Origin: Halorubrum sp. F4
Lineage (GTDB): Archaea > Halobacteriota > Halobacteria > Halobacteriales > Haloferacaceae
Reading direction: 5' to 3'
Assembly: GCF_027257195.1 (NCBI RefSeq)
Contig: NZ_JAPDFS010000001.1
Coordinates: 626,118-690,117 of the forward strand
Length of the DNA stretch: 64,000 bases
Every line of letters starts with the position of its first letter. Positions within the stretch are counted from its first letter, which is position 1. The translations under genes and the position numbers were made by a program. Positions 47,386 to 55,952 of this stretch are shown here, in pieces. The notes beneath the pieces were generated by a model. The model was not told the origin of the DNA. It saw only the letters and a list, made by a program, of their open reading frames with translations, and did no database searches.

Positions 47386-47476
47386 GCGGAGCGGTGGGGC
47401 GCGATCCGCTAAAACGTCTCGGAGACTCCCCATCGATGGGAACGGGTTTTTCACCGACTGCGCCGAAGGGACGGAC

Positions 47477-47941
47477 ATGAGCGAGTGGACCGACGCGATC
47501 GTCGGCGAGCGGATGACCGTCGACAACGAGTTCAACGACCGCGTGATGGCCTCCCGGTTCTCCAGCCAGGAGTGGGGGCTCATCATGACCGCGACGGAGT
47601 TCGAGATCGAGAACTCCGAGGATCCCGACGCGGCGCGGATCGTGGCCGACACCTCGAGCCTGCCGGCGATCATGCCCGAGTTGGAGAACGTCCGGTCACA
47701 GGTCGCCGCGATGGGCGGCGGGGGCGGCGGATCGGGTGGCGGCCGCTCCGGTGGTTCGGGGGGCGGCATCGTCGACTCGATCAAGGGCGCGCTCGGTCTC
47801 GGCGGCGGCGGAAACGGCGGCCCGAGCGACGAGGAGTTGGAGGCGGCGGAACGGCTCGTCCAGGAGTACGCCGACGAGCTCCAGGCACACCTCGAGGAGG
47901 TCGGCAAGTGGGAGCAGGTGCGGGTCGCCTACCAGGAGTGA
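47477..47941 (+). CDS. DUF5799-like haloarchaeal protein
   Basis: 154 aa. The conserved N-terminal half (WTDAIVGERMTVDNEFNDRV, then FSSQEWGLIMTATEFEIE) is followed by a Gly/Ser linker (about 78-118) and a short amphipathic helix EELEAAERLVQEYADEL. It matches the haloarchaea-only family I know as DUF5799, of unknown function. A Gly-rich spacer of this length is unusual in a small protein and may be a flexible tether. The ATG at 47477 has a ttttttc-type TATA-like region about 27 bases upstream. Confidence 0.75.
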   Translation: MSEWTDAIVGERMTVDNEFNDRVMASRFSSQEWGLIMTATEFEIENSEDPDAARIVADTSSLPAIMPELENVRSQVAAMGGGGGGSGGGRSGGSGGGIVDSIKGALGLGGGGNGGPSDEELEAAERLVQEYADELQAHLEEVGKWEQVRVAYQE

Positions 47942-47984
47942 GCGACTGGCTGCCGGCGTAGACGCCTGCTCTCTCGGCTCTCGT

Positions 47985-48833
47985 TCATCGCGTGGGTTGT
48001 CGTGCCCAGATTCCGGCGAGTAGTCCGGAGAGAACGACGCCAATGAACGAAAACGCGAGGACGACCATCAGAACCCTCGGGTCCGAAAAGCCAGTCGTGG
48101 CGATAAAGAGCGCAATCGCAGCGTTTCGAGCGGCGGTCGTCGTCGCCAACACCTCTCGTGTGTTCCGGTCCGGTCCACCGAGTACGTACCCGAGTAGTAA
48201 CGAGACACAGACGATGACGACCGAAACGAACGGCGTTCCCGTCCCGACGAGCGTGATCATCTCGTCACTATAAACGGCTACCAGGAGCACGATCAAGAGG
48301 AGAAACGAGAGATCGGAGAGACGCTGTACCGGTGGATACAGCGAGTTTGCCACGGAGGAGTAACGGTACTCGAGCCCGATTCCAGCCAGCAACGGGAGGA
48401 GCTGAATACCGAAGATCATCCACCCGATCCCGAACGGATCCACGGTGACGTCCCCGGGCAAGAACAGCGCCAGACTCACCGGTATCGTCACGACGGAGAT
48501 GATCCCGAGTACGGCCATCAAGCCGCTTGCGAATTCGATGCCGCTCTTCGATATCTCAGCAAACTTCGGACCGAAAGGGGCCCCGGGAGCCACAGCTATC
48601 AGTACGACCCCTGCTACGTATCCCGTTTCCATCGGAACGAGGTGAACGAGCAGATACGCAAAGACCGGAACCGCCACGAGATTGACGAGCAACGATCTCG
48701 CCATCAATCGGTGCTTACGGAGCGCGATCAGTAAACGATCGGGTGACATCTCCATCCCGATGGAGAACATGGTCGAGAGGACGAAGATCGTCGTAGCGAT
48801 CTCGACGATCGTTTCAACTGACACCACTAGCAT
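47985..48833 (-). CDS. BASS-family (bile acid:sodium symporter-like) transporter
   Basis: 282 aa with about nine hydrophobic helices. TMFSIGMEMSPDRL near the N terminus and VAPGAPFGPKFAEISKSG (about 81-98) are typical of BASS/ArsB-ACR3-related symporters. TTTAARNAAIALFIA matches the late conserved helix of the fold. The substrate is unknown; organic anions are the family norm. Codon use is visibly less GC-rich than in the neighbours (more A/T at third positions), suggesting more recent transfer. It has its own short promoter region at 48834-49024, a 191-base stretch without a gene. Confidence 0.82.
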   Translation of the reverse strand: MLVVSVETIVEIATTIFVLSTMFSIGMEMSPDRLLIALRKHRLMARSLLVNLVAVPVFAYLLVHLVPMETGYVAGVVLIAVAPGAPFGPKFAEISKSGIEFASGLMAVLGIISVVTIPVSLALFLPGDVTVDPFGIGWMIFGIQLLPLLAGIGLEYRYSSVANSLYPPVQRLSDLSFLLLIVLLVAVYSDEMITLVGTGTPFVSVVIVCVSLLLGYVLGGPDRNTREVLATTTAARNAAIALFIATTGFSDPRVLMVVLAFSFIGVVLSGLLAGIWARQPTR

Positions 48834-49024
48834 GTAGTTCTCACAGTCTCGTCGGTAAGTTCACGACTCGACGATATAGCCACCTTCGTTTCGTCTCCGT
48901 CGACGACCCGATACGGGAGCGATCGAACCGGTCCCACACCGTCACCACCTACGTCCTCTCGTGCCCTGCCTACCCCGCTGCCGCGGTCGACGGATACAAC
49001 CCCCGAGACGGCGAACGGTCCTCC

Positions 49025-49678
49025 ATGACCGAGATCCCGCTGGAACACGTTCACGTCGCTCCCGACGACGTCGCCGACCCCGCGCCGGCCGTCTTCGTGC
49101 TTCACGGTCGCGGCGCCGACGAGGAGGACCTCCTCCCCGTCGCCGAGTCGCTCCCCGACGACCTCCACGTGATCAGCCTCCGTGCTCCCGACCCGCTCCA
49201 GGGCGGATACACGTGGTACGAGCTCGACCTCTCCGGGGGCGGGCTCCACGAGAGCCAGCCGCACGCCGCGGACTTCCGGCGCAGCCTCGAGTTGATCGAG
49301 GAGAGCGTCGCGGCCGCGACCGACGCCTACGACCTCGATCCGGACCGGATCGGACTGCTCGGGTTCAGCCAGGGGGCGATCACGAGCCTCTCGCTGCTCG
49401 TGGAGGACCCCGGCTCATACGACTGGGTCGTCGGGCTCCACGGCTACCTGCCCGACTCACACGTCGATCTGGCTCCGGACGGGATCGAGGGGAAACCCGT
49501 CTTCGTCGGTGCCGGCACGGGCGACCGAGTGATCCCCGATTCCAGGGTCGAGGCGGCGGCCGACCGGCTCGCCGAGATCGGCGCGGACGTGACCTACGAG
49601 ACGTACGCGACCGGTCACGGGATCGGTCGGGAGGAACTCGTCGACGTGGTCGCGTTCGTCGAGGCACGGCTCCGGTAG
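49025..49678 (+). CDS. Alpha/beta hydrolase, phospholipase/carboxylesterase family
   Basis: 217 aa, matching the compact YpfH/acyl-protein thioesterase-like family. It has the oxyanion region LHGRGADEEDLLPVA, the nucleophile Ser in GFSQGAITS, the acid in GTGDRVIP and the His in ATGHGIG. It is probably a small cytosolic esterase. An ATG start at 49025 gives the family length. It converges with the zinc-ribbon membrane protein gene. Confidence 0.87.
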   Translation: MTEIPLEHVHVAPDDVADPAPAVFVLHGRGADEEDLLPVAESLPDDLHVISLRAPDPLQGGYTWYELDLSGGGLHESQPHAADFRRSLELIEESVAAATDAYDLDPDRIGLLGFSQGAITSLSLLVEDPGSYDWVVGLHGYLPDSHVDLAPDGIEGKPVFVGAGTGDRVIPDSRVEAAADRLAEIGADVTYETYATGHGIGREELVDVVAFVEARLR

Positions 49679-49718
49679 CGCGGAGGGACGAGAACGGATC
49701 CCGGCCCCGCCGCCCGGA

Positions 49719-50285
49719 TCAGCCGTCGAGGTCGGCCCCGCCGACGTCGATCGGCTCGGTACACCAGTGACAGAAGTCGAGGTCCGCGTCGGTCCGTTTC
49801 CCGCAGTGTGGGCATTCCACCGTGTTCGGTTCCGTCCCGGCCGGCTTCCGGACGTCACCCTCGCCGGTGATCGGGCCGTCGATCCCCGTCCCGGATCCGT
49901 CGTGGCTCCCCCAGCCGTTCCCGTTCTCCTCGGATCGGTTTTCGGTCCGATCACCGAGGTCGGCGTCGGGTTCCGTCACCCTTGCATCGGTCGTTCCTCG
50001 TTGACGATCGTAGCGCCGGTTGTTCCGGACCGCGAGGACGTACGCGTCGACGACGCTCGCGAGCACCGCGAGCAGGCCGGGCGCGATGTCGGCCACCGGC
50101 GGTGCCTCCCGGGCCAACAACTGGTCGACGGCCGCGTCCGGCACGAGGAAGACGAGCGTCGCCGTTATGGCCACGTACCAGCCGAACGCGCGGGCCCATC
50201 GGCGGAGATACGCGTGGCCGAGCCCGGATATCAACAGCGCTAACAGGACGGCGAGCCACGGTCGCCGTCGACGGATCTCGCTCAT
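49719..50285 (-). CDS. Membrane protein with C-terminal double-CxxC zinc ribbon
   Basis: 188 aa. Two to three hydrophobic segments (about 10-25, 30-50 and 60-85) include GHAYLRRWARAFGWY. A Gly/Asp/Ser-rich acidic linker (about 95-150) follows, then a zinc ribbon with CPHCGKR and CHWC. It is a conserved haloarchaeal family of unknown function. The ribbon may bind nucleic acid or mediate protein contacts at the membrane. Confidence 0.72.
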   Translation of the reverse strand: MSEIRRRRPWLAVLLALLISGLGHAYLRRWARAFGWYVAITATLVFLVPDAAVDQLLAREAPPVADIAPGLLAVLASVVDAYVLAVRNNRRYDRQRGTTDARVTEPDADLGDRTENRSEENGNGWGSHDGSGTGIDGPITGEGDVRKPAGTEPNTVECPHCGKRTDADLDFCHWCTEPIDVGGADLDG

Positions 50286-50364
50286 GTCCCGGCGTACGGA
50301 CTCCGGGGCCGTGTAGTTGTCCCTCCCTCGGAGCGTTTATCCCTCCGAGATGCCGAATCGACGC

Positions 50365-50538
50365 ATGGCCGGGATCCCGACGACGGAGCTCCTCACGGGC
50401 CTGCGGATCGCCCTCCTCGCCGTCGCCTACTGGGGCGGCGGGTTCGTGGTGGCGTATCTCCTGTACAAGCGGTGGCGCGGCGACGGCCCGCGCGACACCG
50501 ACGACGAAACGGCCGACCGCGACGAGGCGGACGACTGA
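50365..50538 (+). CDS. Small single-helix membrane protein
   Basis: 57 aa. One hydrophobic helix (about 9-35, LRIALLAVAYWGGGFVVAYL) is followed by a charged Asp/Glu/Arg-rich tail. A TATA-like gtttatcc (50334-50341) lies about 27 bases before the ATG at 50365, supporting this start over the in-frame ATG at 50350. I do not recognise a family. Confidence 0.55.
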   Translation: MAGIPTTELLTGLRIALLAVAYWGGGFVVAYLLYKRWRGDGPRDTDDETADRDEADD

Positions 50539-50615
50539 TCATCGACCTGCGATCGACGTCCTCCCACGGCTTCCGCTTCGGCCACGCTTTTGCCGCCGCC
50601 CGTCGGAGGGCCGGT

Positions 50616-51608
50616 ATGACCGACACTGCGCTCGTCATCGGCGGCACGCGGTTCATCGGCCGGCACACGGTCGAGGACCTCCTCGAGAACGGCTACCGCG
50701 TCACGACGCTGACTCGCGGGAACCGCGAGGATCCGTTCGCGGACGAGGATCGAGTCTCTCACGTCGAGGGCGATCGGACGAACGACCGCGACCTGGAGGC
50801 CGCGAAGCTGTCCGTCGAGCCCGACGTCGTGATCGACTGCGTCGCGTACCATCCGGCGGACGTCGAGGCGGCGACCGAGGTCTTCGCGGACGTCGACGGC
50901 TACGTGTATATCTCCTCCGGGGCGGCCTACGCGGCCGAACACGTCCCGAAACGCGAGGGTGAGACTCCCCTCGAGGAGTGTACGTCCGAGCAGGCGGTCG
51001 ACGAGGGCGACGCCACCTACGGCAACCGGAAGGCCGCGGGCGACCGGGCGGTCTTCGCCGCCGCCGAGGACGGGGTCAACGCCATGGCCGTCCGGCCGTG
51101 TATCGTGTACGGTCCACACGACTACACCGAGCGACTCGACTACTGGATCGATCGGGTCCTCACACACGACCGCGTGGTCATTCCCGGTGACGGGGACAAC
51201 CTCTGGCATCGGGCGTACGTCGAGGACGTGGCGCGGGCGCTCCGGATCGTCGCGGAGCGCGGCGAACCGGGAGCCGCCTACAACGTTGGTGACCGCCGGG
51301 CGCTCACTCTCGAGGAGACGCTGGAGACGATCGCCGACGTGGCCGACACCGAGGTCACGGTCGTCCACGCGAGCGCGGACGCGCTCGCCGCCGGCGGGCT
51401 CGAGCCGACCGACTTCACGCTCTACCGGGAGTACCCGCATCTGCTCGACACCTGCGCGCTCGCCGACCTCGGCTGGGAGTCGACGCCCGTCGAGGAGGCG
51501 ATGGCACGGAGCGTCGCCGACCACCGGGAGTCGGACCGCGACGGGAGCGAGTGGGACCCCGGACGCGACGCCGAAGAGCGGGTCCTGGGCGTGAAGGAGA
51601 CGCTGTAG
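50616..51608 (+). CDS. NAD-dependent epimerase/dehydratase family protein
   Basis: 330 aa short-chain (extended SDR) protein. The NAD(P) motif is IGGTRFIG (about residues 8-15), and the active-site YxxxK is YGNRKAAG. YISSGAAYAAEH is the catalytic Ser strand and RPCIVYGPHDYTERL the substrate-binding stretch. It is close to the atypical SDR group that includes RNA-binding chloroplast CSP41 and nucleoside-sugar epimerases. The substrate is unknown. The ATG start at 50616 sits 77 bases after the small membrane protein. Confidence 0.85.
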   Translation: MTDTALVIGGTRFIGRHTVEDLLENGYRVTTLTRGNREDPFADEDRVSHVEGDRTNDRDLEAAKLSVEPDVVIDCVAYHPADVEAATEVFADVDGYVYISSGAAYAAEHVPKREGETPLEECTSEQAVDEGDATYGNRKAAGDRAVFAAAEDGVNAMAVRPCIVYGPHDYTERLDYWIDRVLTHDRVVIPGDGDNLWHRAYVEDVARALRIVAERGEPGAAYNVGDRRALTLEETLETIADVADTEVTVVHASADALAAGGLEPTDFTLYREYPHLLDTCALADLGWESTPVEEAMARSVADHRESDRDGSEWDPGRDAEERVLGVKETL

Positions 51609-51659
51609 GCGGTCGACGTCGGCTGCGACGAGTCGGAAAGCCCCGCTCGTCCGTACCCC

Positions 51660-52409
51660 TCAGTACGCCGCGTCCCACCGCGCCGCCTTCCGTCGGTTCT
51701 CGCAGTCGAGACACTCCACGGCGTCCATCGTGTCGATCGCGACGTTCGTTCCCTCGCAGTTCCCGCAGAAGTAGCCGTACCGGCTCTCGTGATCCGCGTC
51801 GGCGTACGCGACGTAGAACGGTGCCTTCGAGCCGCGCTCGCCCTCGTCGAAGGCGACGTACACCGTCTCGCCGTCGGCGGTCTCGTAGATCCCCTCTCGG
51901 AGGGTTCCGTCGCGACCGATCCGCTTGCGGTAGAGCCGCTCCTGGAACTCCTCTCCGCCGATGTCGACGATCCGCTCGCCCGAGAGGTCGTATCCCTCAC
52001 GCTCGTAGAAGGCGGTCCCGGCCTCGTTGTCGACGAGGACCTTCCCCTCGATGCTGTCGACGTCGCGGTCGCGGAGCTCGTCCTCGACGCGTTCGAGCAG
52101 CGCCGATCCGATCCCCGACTCGCGGTGGTTCGGGTGGACGTGGAGCCAGTCTATCTCGCCGACCCGCTCGCGGCGGTCGACGACGTAGCTCTCCGCGAAC
52201 GCGACGACCTCGCCGGCGACGACCGCGACCGGGAAGACGGTGTCCGGGTCCGCGATGTCCTCGTCCACGTCGTCGGCACCGTACCAGTTCTCGACGGCCT
52301 CCGACAGCAGGGTCTCGTCCACGGCGTGGCCGTAGGACGCGGCGAGCGACGCTAACGCTACCTCGCGGATCGATCCGACGTCGTCGGCGGTAGCCTCTCG
52401 TAAGTCCAT
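51660..52409 (-). CDS. GNAT acetyltransferase fused to a zinc-finger domain
   Basis: 249 aa. The GNAT domain (1 to about 160) has the acetyl-CoA motif A in LHVHPNHRESGIGSALL and the following VLVDNEAGTAFYEREGY. The C-terminal about 85 residues form a separate domain with YFCGNC and CLDC, a likely treble-clef zinc site, resembling the haloarchaeal DUF5816. The fusion is compact with no linker. The substrate of acetylation is unknown; the zinc domain may choose protein or RNA targets. The T5 run at 52434-52438 (minus strand) lies about 26 bases upstream and may double as promoter box. Confidence 0.8.
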   Translation of the reverse strand: MDLREATADDVGSIREVALASLAASYGHAVDETLLSEAVENWYGADDVDEDIADPDTVFPVAVVAGEVVAFAESYVVDRRERVGEIDWLHVHPNHRESGIGSALLERVEDELRDRDVDSIEGKVLVDNEAGTAFYEREGYDLSGERIVDIGGEEFQERLYRKRIGRDGTLREGIYETADGETVYVAFDEGERGSKAPFYVAYADADHESRYGYFCGNCEGTNVAIDTMDAVECLDCENRRKAARWDAAY

Positions 52410-52433
52410 ACCGAGGAGTGTCTCCGCGACTAC

Positions 52434-52438
52434 AAAAA
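52434..52438 (-). terminator. U5-tract terminator candidate after cytochrome oxidase subunit IV
   Basis: The minus strand has five T residues 15 bases after the stop codon of the oxidase subunit gene. T-tracts of this kind end many haloarchaeal transcripts. It also overlaps the expected promoter box of the GNAT gene. Confidence 0.4.
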
Positions 52439-52452
52439 GATCCGCGACGCGT

Positions 52453-52728
52453 TCACGAGATCGAGTACGCGGCCGCGGCCATGAGGAGCATGGTCAACGC
52501 GAGTGCAAGTCCCATCAGATACGTCAACGAGGGGTTCTCCCAGCGCAGGTGCTGGAAGTACGCGACGATCAGGACGGTCTTGATCACGGAGATGATCATC
52601 GTCCCGGCGAACGCCTCCCAGTACGAGAAGCCGAAGAACTCGACCTCGAAGAGAACGAAGTTCAGGATCGCCGCGATCAGGAGCGCGACGTATATCGCCG
52701 AGTACAGTTTGACGGAGTCGGACGACAT
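52453..52728 (-). CDS. Cytochrome c oxidase subunit IV family protein
   Basis: 91 aa with three transmembrane helices (about 8-28, 34-57 and 69-90). WEAFAGTMIISVIKTVLIVAYFQHLRWE matches the caa3/cbaD-type subunit IV family in two adjoining stretches. It is a small accessory subunit of a haem-copper oxidase. No catalytic subunit is nearby, but halocyanins, likely electron donors, are encoded in this region. A TATA-like tttaagc (minus strand, about 52756-52762) lies about 30 bases upstream. Confidence 0.85.
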   Translation of the reverse strand: MSSDSVKLYSAIYVALLIAAILNFVLFEVEFFGFSYWEAFAGTMIISVIKTVLIVAYFQHLRWENPSLTYLMGLALALTMLLMAAAAYSIS

Positions 52729-52941
52729 TTCTTGAGATGACCTTCGTCCGCGTGCTTAAAGAATTAACCATCCGGGGGGCCGGCGGTCGGGCTCGCGGAT
52801 CGACGTCGACTCCGCGACGATACCGAGGACACGGGACGTCGCCGCCCCGAAACGCATTTGCCCGTGACGCGCGGACCTGCTATCGATCGCGGACCGTGTC
52901 GGTCACCGGCCACCGGCGTTCGGAGACCGGCACCGGTCCGA

Positions 52942-53475
52942 ATGACGAGAGACACCGTGGAACCGCTCGAACCCGACGACGACCTGCTCGAATCGCTCTA
53001 CGTCGTCAACAAGGTCGCGAAGCGGCTCGCCGACGAGGCGACCGCCGCCTACGACCGCGGCGACGTCACCGACAGCAACGTCTCTTCCGCCCGGAAGGAC
53101 GCGCTGTATCGGACGAAGACGGAAGTGTTGAACCGGATCGTCGCCGCCGATCCCGCCGCGGTCACCGGCGAGTACCACGCGGTCCACGGCGACGTCTGGC
53201 TGCTCGTCACCGTCGACGGCTGGGAGTTCCACCAGCCCCCCTACGCGTTCGGAAGCGACCTCACCGACCGGATCGAGACGACCAACTCGATCGACGAGCC
53301 GCGGGACGTGCCGTACGTCCGAGACGCCAGCGTGGAGCGGTCCGACCGCTCGCTCGAGGAGGCCCTTCTCGGGCTCGCGGCACACGGAGTCGACGCCAAC
53401 GACCACCTCGCGCGTCCGACGATAAGCGGGGAGCGGGACCGGCTCGTCGACGTGCGGTGGCCGTGTCTGCGGTAG
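52942..53475 (+). CDS. Conserved haloarchaeal protein of unknown function
   Basis: 177 aa, acidic and soluble. The N-terminal helix EPDDDLLESLYVVNKVAKRL and the region SSARKDALYRTKTEVLNRI look helical. A beta-rich middle (VHGDVWLLVTVDGWEFHQPP) follows. There are no cysteines except one near the C terminus, and no catalytic motif I recognise. The start MTRDTVEPLE (52942) is chosen because upstream in-frame residues are Arg/Pro-rich. It converges with the VOC dioxygenase gene 13 bases away. Confidence 0.65.
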   Translation: MTRDTVEPLEPDDDLLESLYVVNKVAKRLADEATAAYDRGDVTDSNVSSARKDALYRTKTEVLNRIVAADPAAVTGEYHAVHGDVWLLVTVDGWEFHQPPYAFGSDLTDRIETTNSIDEPRDVPYVRDASVERSDRSLEEALLGLAAHGVDANDHLARPTISGERDRLVDVRWPCLR

Positions 53476-53488
53476 CGGGGCGCCGTCG

Positions 53489-54442
53489 TCACTCCGTCGC
53501 GGGTGGTGTCGTCTCGAGTTCGGGGAGTCCCGACTCGATCTCGTCACGGCGGTTCTCCAGCCAGTCGGGCAACACGAGACGCTCGCCGAGCGACGAGCGC
53601 GGCTCGTCGACGTCGTATCCGGGTTCGGCCGTCGCGAACTCGAAGAGCACGCCGCCGCGGGTGCGGGCGTACACCGACCGGAACCACTTGCGATCGATCA
53701 CCTCGCTCGGGCGGAGGCCGTGTTCCTGCAGCAGCGTCCGCCATTCCTCCTGCTCCTCGTCCGTGACGCGATAGGCGACGTGGTGGACGGTCCCCGCACC
53801 CGGAGTTCCTTGCGGTGTCGCGGGGTCGGTCACGACGTCGACGACGAACCCGCGGTCGCCGTCGGCCTCGAACCGGCGGCGGTGGCCCGCCTCGTCGCCG
53901 TCGGTCTCCTCGTATCCCATCGCCTCCAGCAACTCGACCGTGGCGTCGGGATCGGACAGCGAGAGTTCGACCGCGAAGAACCCGCGGATCGCGTGTTCGT
54001 CCGGGACGGGGCCGGTCGGCGGATCGCCCGCGGGGGCGTCCTCGCGGGCGACGAGTTCGAGCGGGAGTCCGTCGGGGTCCTCGAAGCCGACGACCGCGTC
54101 GCCGAACCGCTCGGTCGTCTCGACGTCGAGCCCTCGTTCCGCGAGTCGGTCGACCCAGTAATCGACCGACGCGGCCGGGATCGTGAACGACACCGTCGAC
54201 GCCTGTCCGGCCCCGACGCGGCCGGATCGGGCCCCGACGTACGGGAAGAAGGTCATGCTGGTACCCGGATTGCCGGCGTCGTCGGCGTAGAACAGGTGGT
54301 AGACGCCCACGTCGTCCTGGTTGACGCTCCGCTTGACGAGTCGGAGGCCGAGCGTCTCGGTGTAGAAGGCGTGGTTGGCGTTCGGATCGCCGGCGATCGC
54401 GGTCACGTGATGGATCCCGGGCGTCTCGAGGGACTGGGTCAT
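53489..54442 (-). CDS. VOC-superfamily ring-cleaving dioxygenase (MhqO-like)
   Basis: 317 aa with two vicinal-oxygen-chelate repeats (about 8-140 and 155-290). Metal-ligand positions are visible in GIHHVTAIAGD (first His), TVHHVAYRV (second His) and VLFEFATAEPG (Glu). The overall pattern matches MhqO/hydroquinone-cleaving dioxygenases and the haloarchaeal glyoxalase-like group. The actual aromatic substrate is unknown. The start MTQSLETPG (54442) is chosen to match the fold; an in-frame codon 12 residues earlier exists. Confidence 0.85.
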   Translation of the reverse strand: MTQSLETPGIHHVTAIAGDPNANHAFYTETLGLRLVKRSVNQDDVGVYHLFYADDAGNPGTSMTFFPYVGARSGRVGAGQASTVSFTIPAASVDYWVDRLAERGLDVETTERFGDAVVGFEDPDGLPLELVAREDAPAGDPPTGPVPDEHAIRGFFAVELSLSDPDATVELLEAMGYEETDGDEAGHRRRFEADGDRGFVVDVVTDPATPQGTPGAGTVHHVAYRVTDEEQEEWRTLLQEHGLRPSEVIDRKWFRSVYARTRGGVLFEFATAEPGYDVDEPRSSLGERLVLPDWLENRRDEIESGLPELETTPPATE

Positions 54443-54542
54443 ACCCGAGCTACGCGCCGGGGACACTTGTACACCCACGGACGGGAGAGAAACCGGCTGG
54501 CGTCGGTGTTACCCGACGATCGCGTCGATTCGATGACTGCGA

Positions 54543-55055
54543 CTACTCGACGACTTCGATCGCGCCGTGCATCCCGTTGGACTGGTGTGGCGTGCAGTAG
54601 TACAGTTGGATCCCGGTGTCGTCGAAGGACTGCTCAAACGTCGTACCCTCCTCGGCGACGGCGTCACCGCTCTCGAAGTCGGACTCGGAGCCCTCCGCGG
54701 AGGCGACGTTATGCGCGCCGCCCTCGCCGGTCCACTCCCACACCACCGTCGTACTTGAGGAGATCCGGATCGCGGCGGGGTCGAACGCGAACCCGACCTC
54801 GCCGGCACCCACGTCGACGACGACCTCGTCCTCGCCGGTGTAGTCGGCGATCGTTCCCTCGTAGAGTCGCGCCTCGTTCTCGGTGAGGTAGTCGTCGATC
54901 TCGCTCGGCACGTCGTCCGCGGGCTCGCCGGCGGAGCCGTCCCCGCCGTTTCCGTCTCCGCCGTCACCGCCACCCGAACAGCCCGCAAGCAGACCCGTGG
55001 TCAGCGCCGCGCCGGTTCCGACGACGTACCGCCGTCTAGACAGTCTTCGTGTCAT
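54543..55055 (-). CDS. Halocyanin-like blue copper lipoprotein
   Basis: About 170 aa. The N terminus has RRLSRRRYVVG (Tat-type) with lipobox LLAGC, then a Gly/Asp spacer and about 20 extra residues before the copper domain. The type 1 copper ligands are all present: His in GGAHNV and Cys-His-Met in CTPHQSNGM. It is a surface electron carrier. The start is one of two adjacent ATGs at 55055/55058, and a TATA-like region is about 26 bases upstream. It is the second halocyanin in the window. Confidence 0.88.
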   Translation of the reverse strand: MTRRLSRRRYVVGTGAALTTGLLAGCSGGGDGGDGNGGDGSAGEPADDVPSEIDDYLTENEARLYEGTIADYTGEDEVVVDVGAGEVGFAFDPAAIRISSSTTVVWEWTGEGGAHNVASAEGSESDFESGDAVAEEGTTFEQSFDDTGIQLYYCTPHQSNGMHGAIEVVE

Positions 55056-55182
55056 CATCGGATCGAAGGAGTTGGAGACATACAAACCCCTTGATCACTC
55101 CCATTTTTCGGGAACGATCGAAGGCATACATGTAATAAATAATATGTTTCTGAGCGCCCGGCTGATCGTCGATGCGTTCGAC

Positions 55183-55248
55183 GGCACGGAGAGGACGAAT
55201 CGGTGGCACGGAGACGACGAACCGGCGGCACGGAGACGGCGGATCGAC
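55183..55248. repeat. Three tandem 22-base repeats
   Basis: ggcacggagaggacgaat-type units begin at 55183, 55205 and 55227, each 22 bases, with decreasing similarity to the right. They lie between the divergent halocyanin gene and the PD-(D/E)XK-like gene, about 60 bases before the latter's start. They may be replication slippage or a regulatory array. Confidence 0.55.
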
Positions 55249-55307
55249 CGACGATCGAGCCGTCGACGAAACGGACGCTTAAGCGTCGCCGCCGCCTCGG
55301 TGGGTCC

Positions 55308-55898
55308 ATGCGGGAGGACGAGTTGGCGACGCGGATCGTCGACCACTACGAGACAGCCCACGACGACCCCGATATCCGGCTCGAGGAGCCGTACGACGCC
55401 GACGGTCGCCGAGGGGTCGTCGACGTCTACGTCCGGCTCAGGACGCCCGAACGGGTCGACCACGCCATCGAGCTCAAATCCGATGCCGCCGTACGCCGCG
55501 CAACCGGCGCGAACGAGGTCCTCAGGCAGTACCGTCGGATGGAGCGGTACTTCCACGCCGACGAGACGCATCGGCTCCGTCCGAAACTGGGACGATCCGG
55601 CCCGGGCGCGCGCTACCTCCTGTTGTTCGCGCCGACGCCGACCTGCGTCCACCACGTCGCGACCCACCGGACGCTGTACGCCTCCGTCGATCCCACGGGA
55701 ACGGTCGGCGACGTGCCGGTCGCTCGAACCGTCGGATTCCTCACCGGCCTCGACGGGGATCCCGTCGACGTAGGCTATCTCTCGGTCAACGGCGACGCCC
55801 CGTTCGGCTCGCCCGCGTTCCTGGAATCGGTCCCCGAGGAGTCACGGCTCGCCGAGAGCCTGCGAGCCGTCGACGACGACCTCGTCGAGTACCCCTGA
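55308..55898 (+). CDS. Putative PD-(D/E)XK nuclease-like haloarchaeal protein
   Basis: 196 aa. The core GVVDVYVRLRTPERVDHAIELKS (about 36-58, two segments) has the D...ExK spacing of PD-(D/E)XK nucleases: Asp in VVDVY and ELK a few residues later. A downstream LRQYRRMERYF helix is as in many restriction-like folds. No partner gene of a restriction or defence system is adjacent. I do not recognise a named family, so the nuclease role is inference from motif layout. The start MREDELATRI (55308) follows a TATA-like cttaagcg. Confidence 0.6.
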   Translation: MREDELATRIVDHYETAHDDPDIRLEEPYDADGRRGVVDVYVRLRTPERVDHAIELKSDAAVRRATGANEVLRQYRRMERYFHADETHRLRPKLGRSGPGARYLLLFAPTPTCVHHVATHRTLYASVDPTGTVGDVPVARTVGFLTGLDGDPVDVGYLSVNGDAPFGSPAFLESVPEESRLAESLRAVDDDLVEYP

Positions 55899-55952
55899 CC
55901 GCGGATCACCTCCGGCCGTCCGGGATCACCGATCCCGAGCATCCAACCCGCC

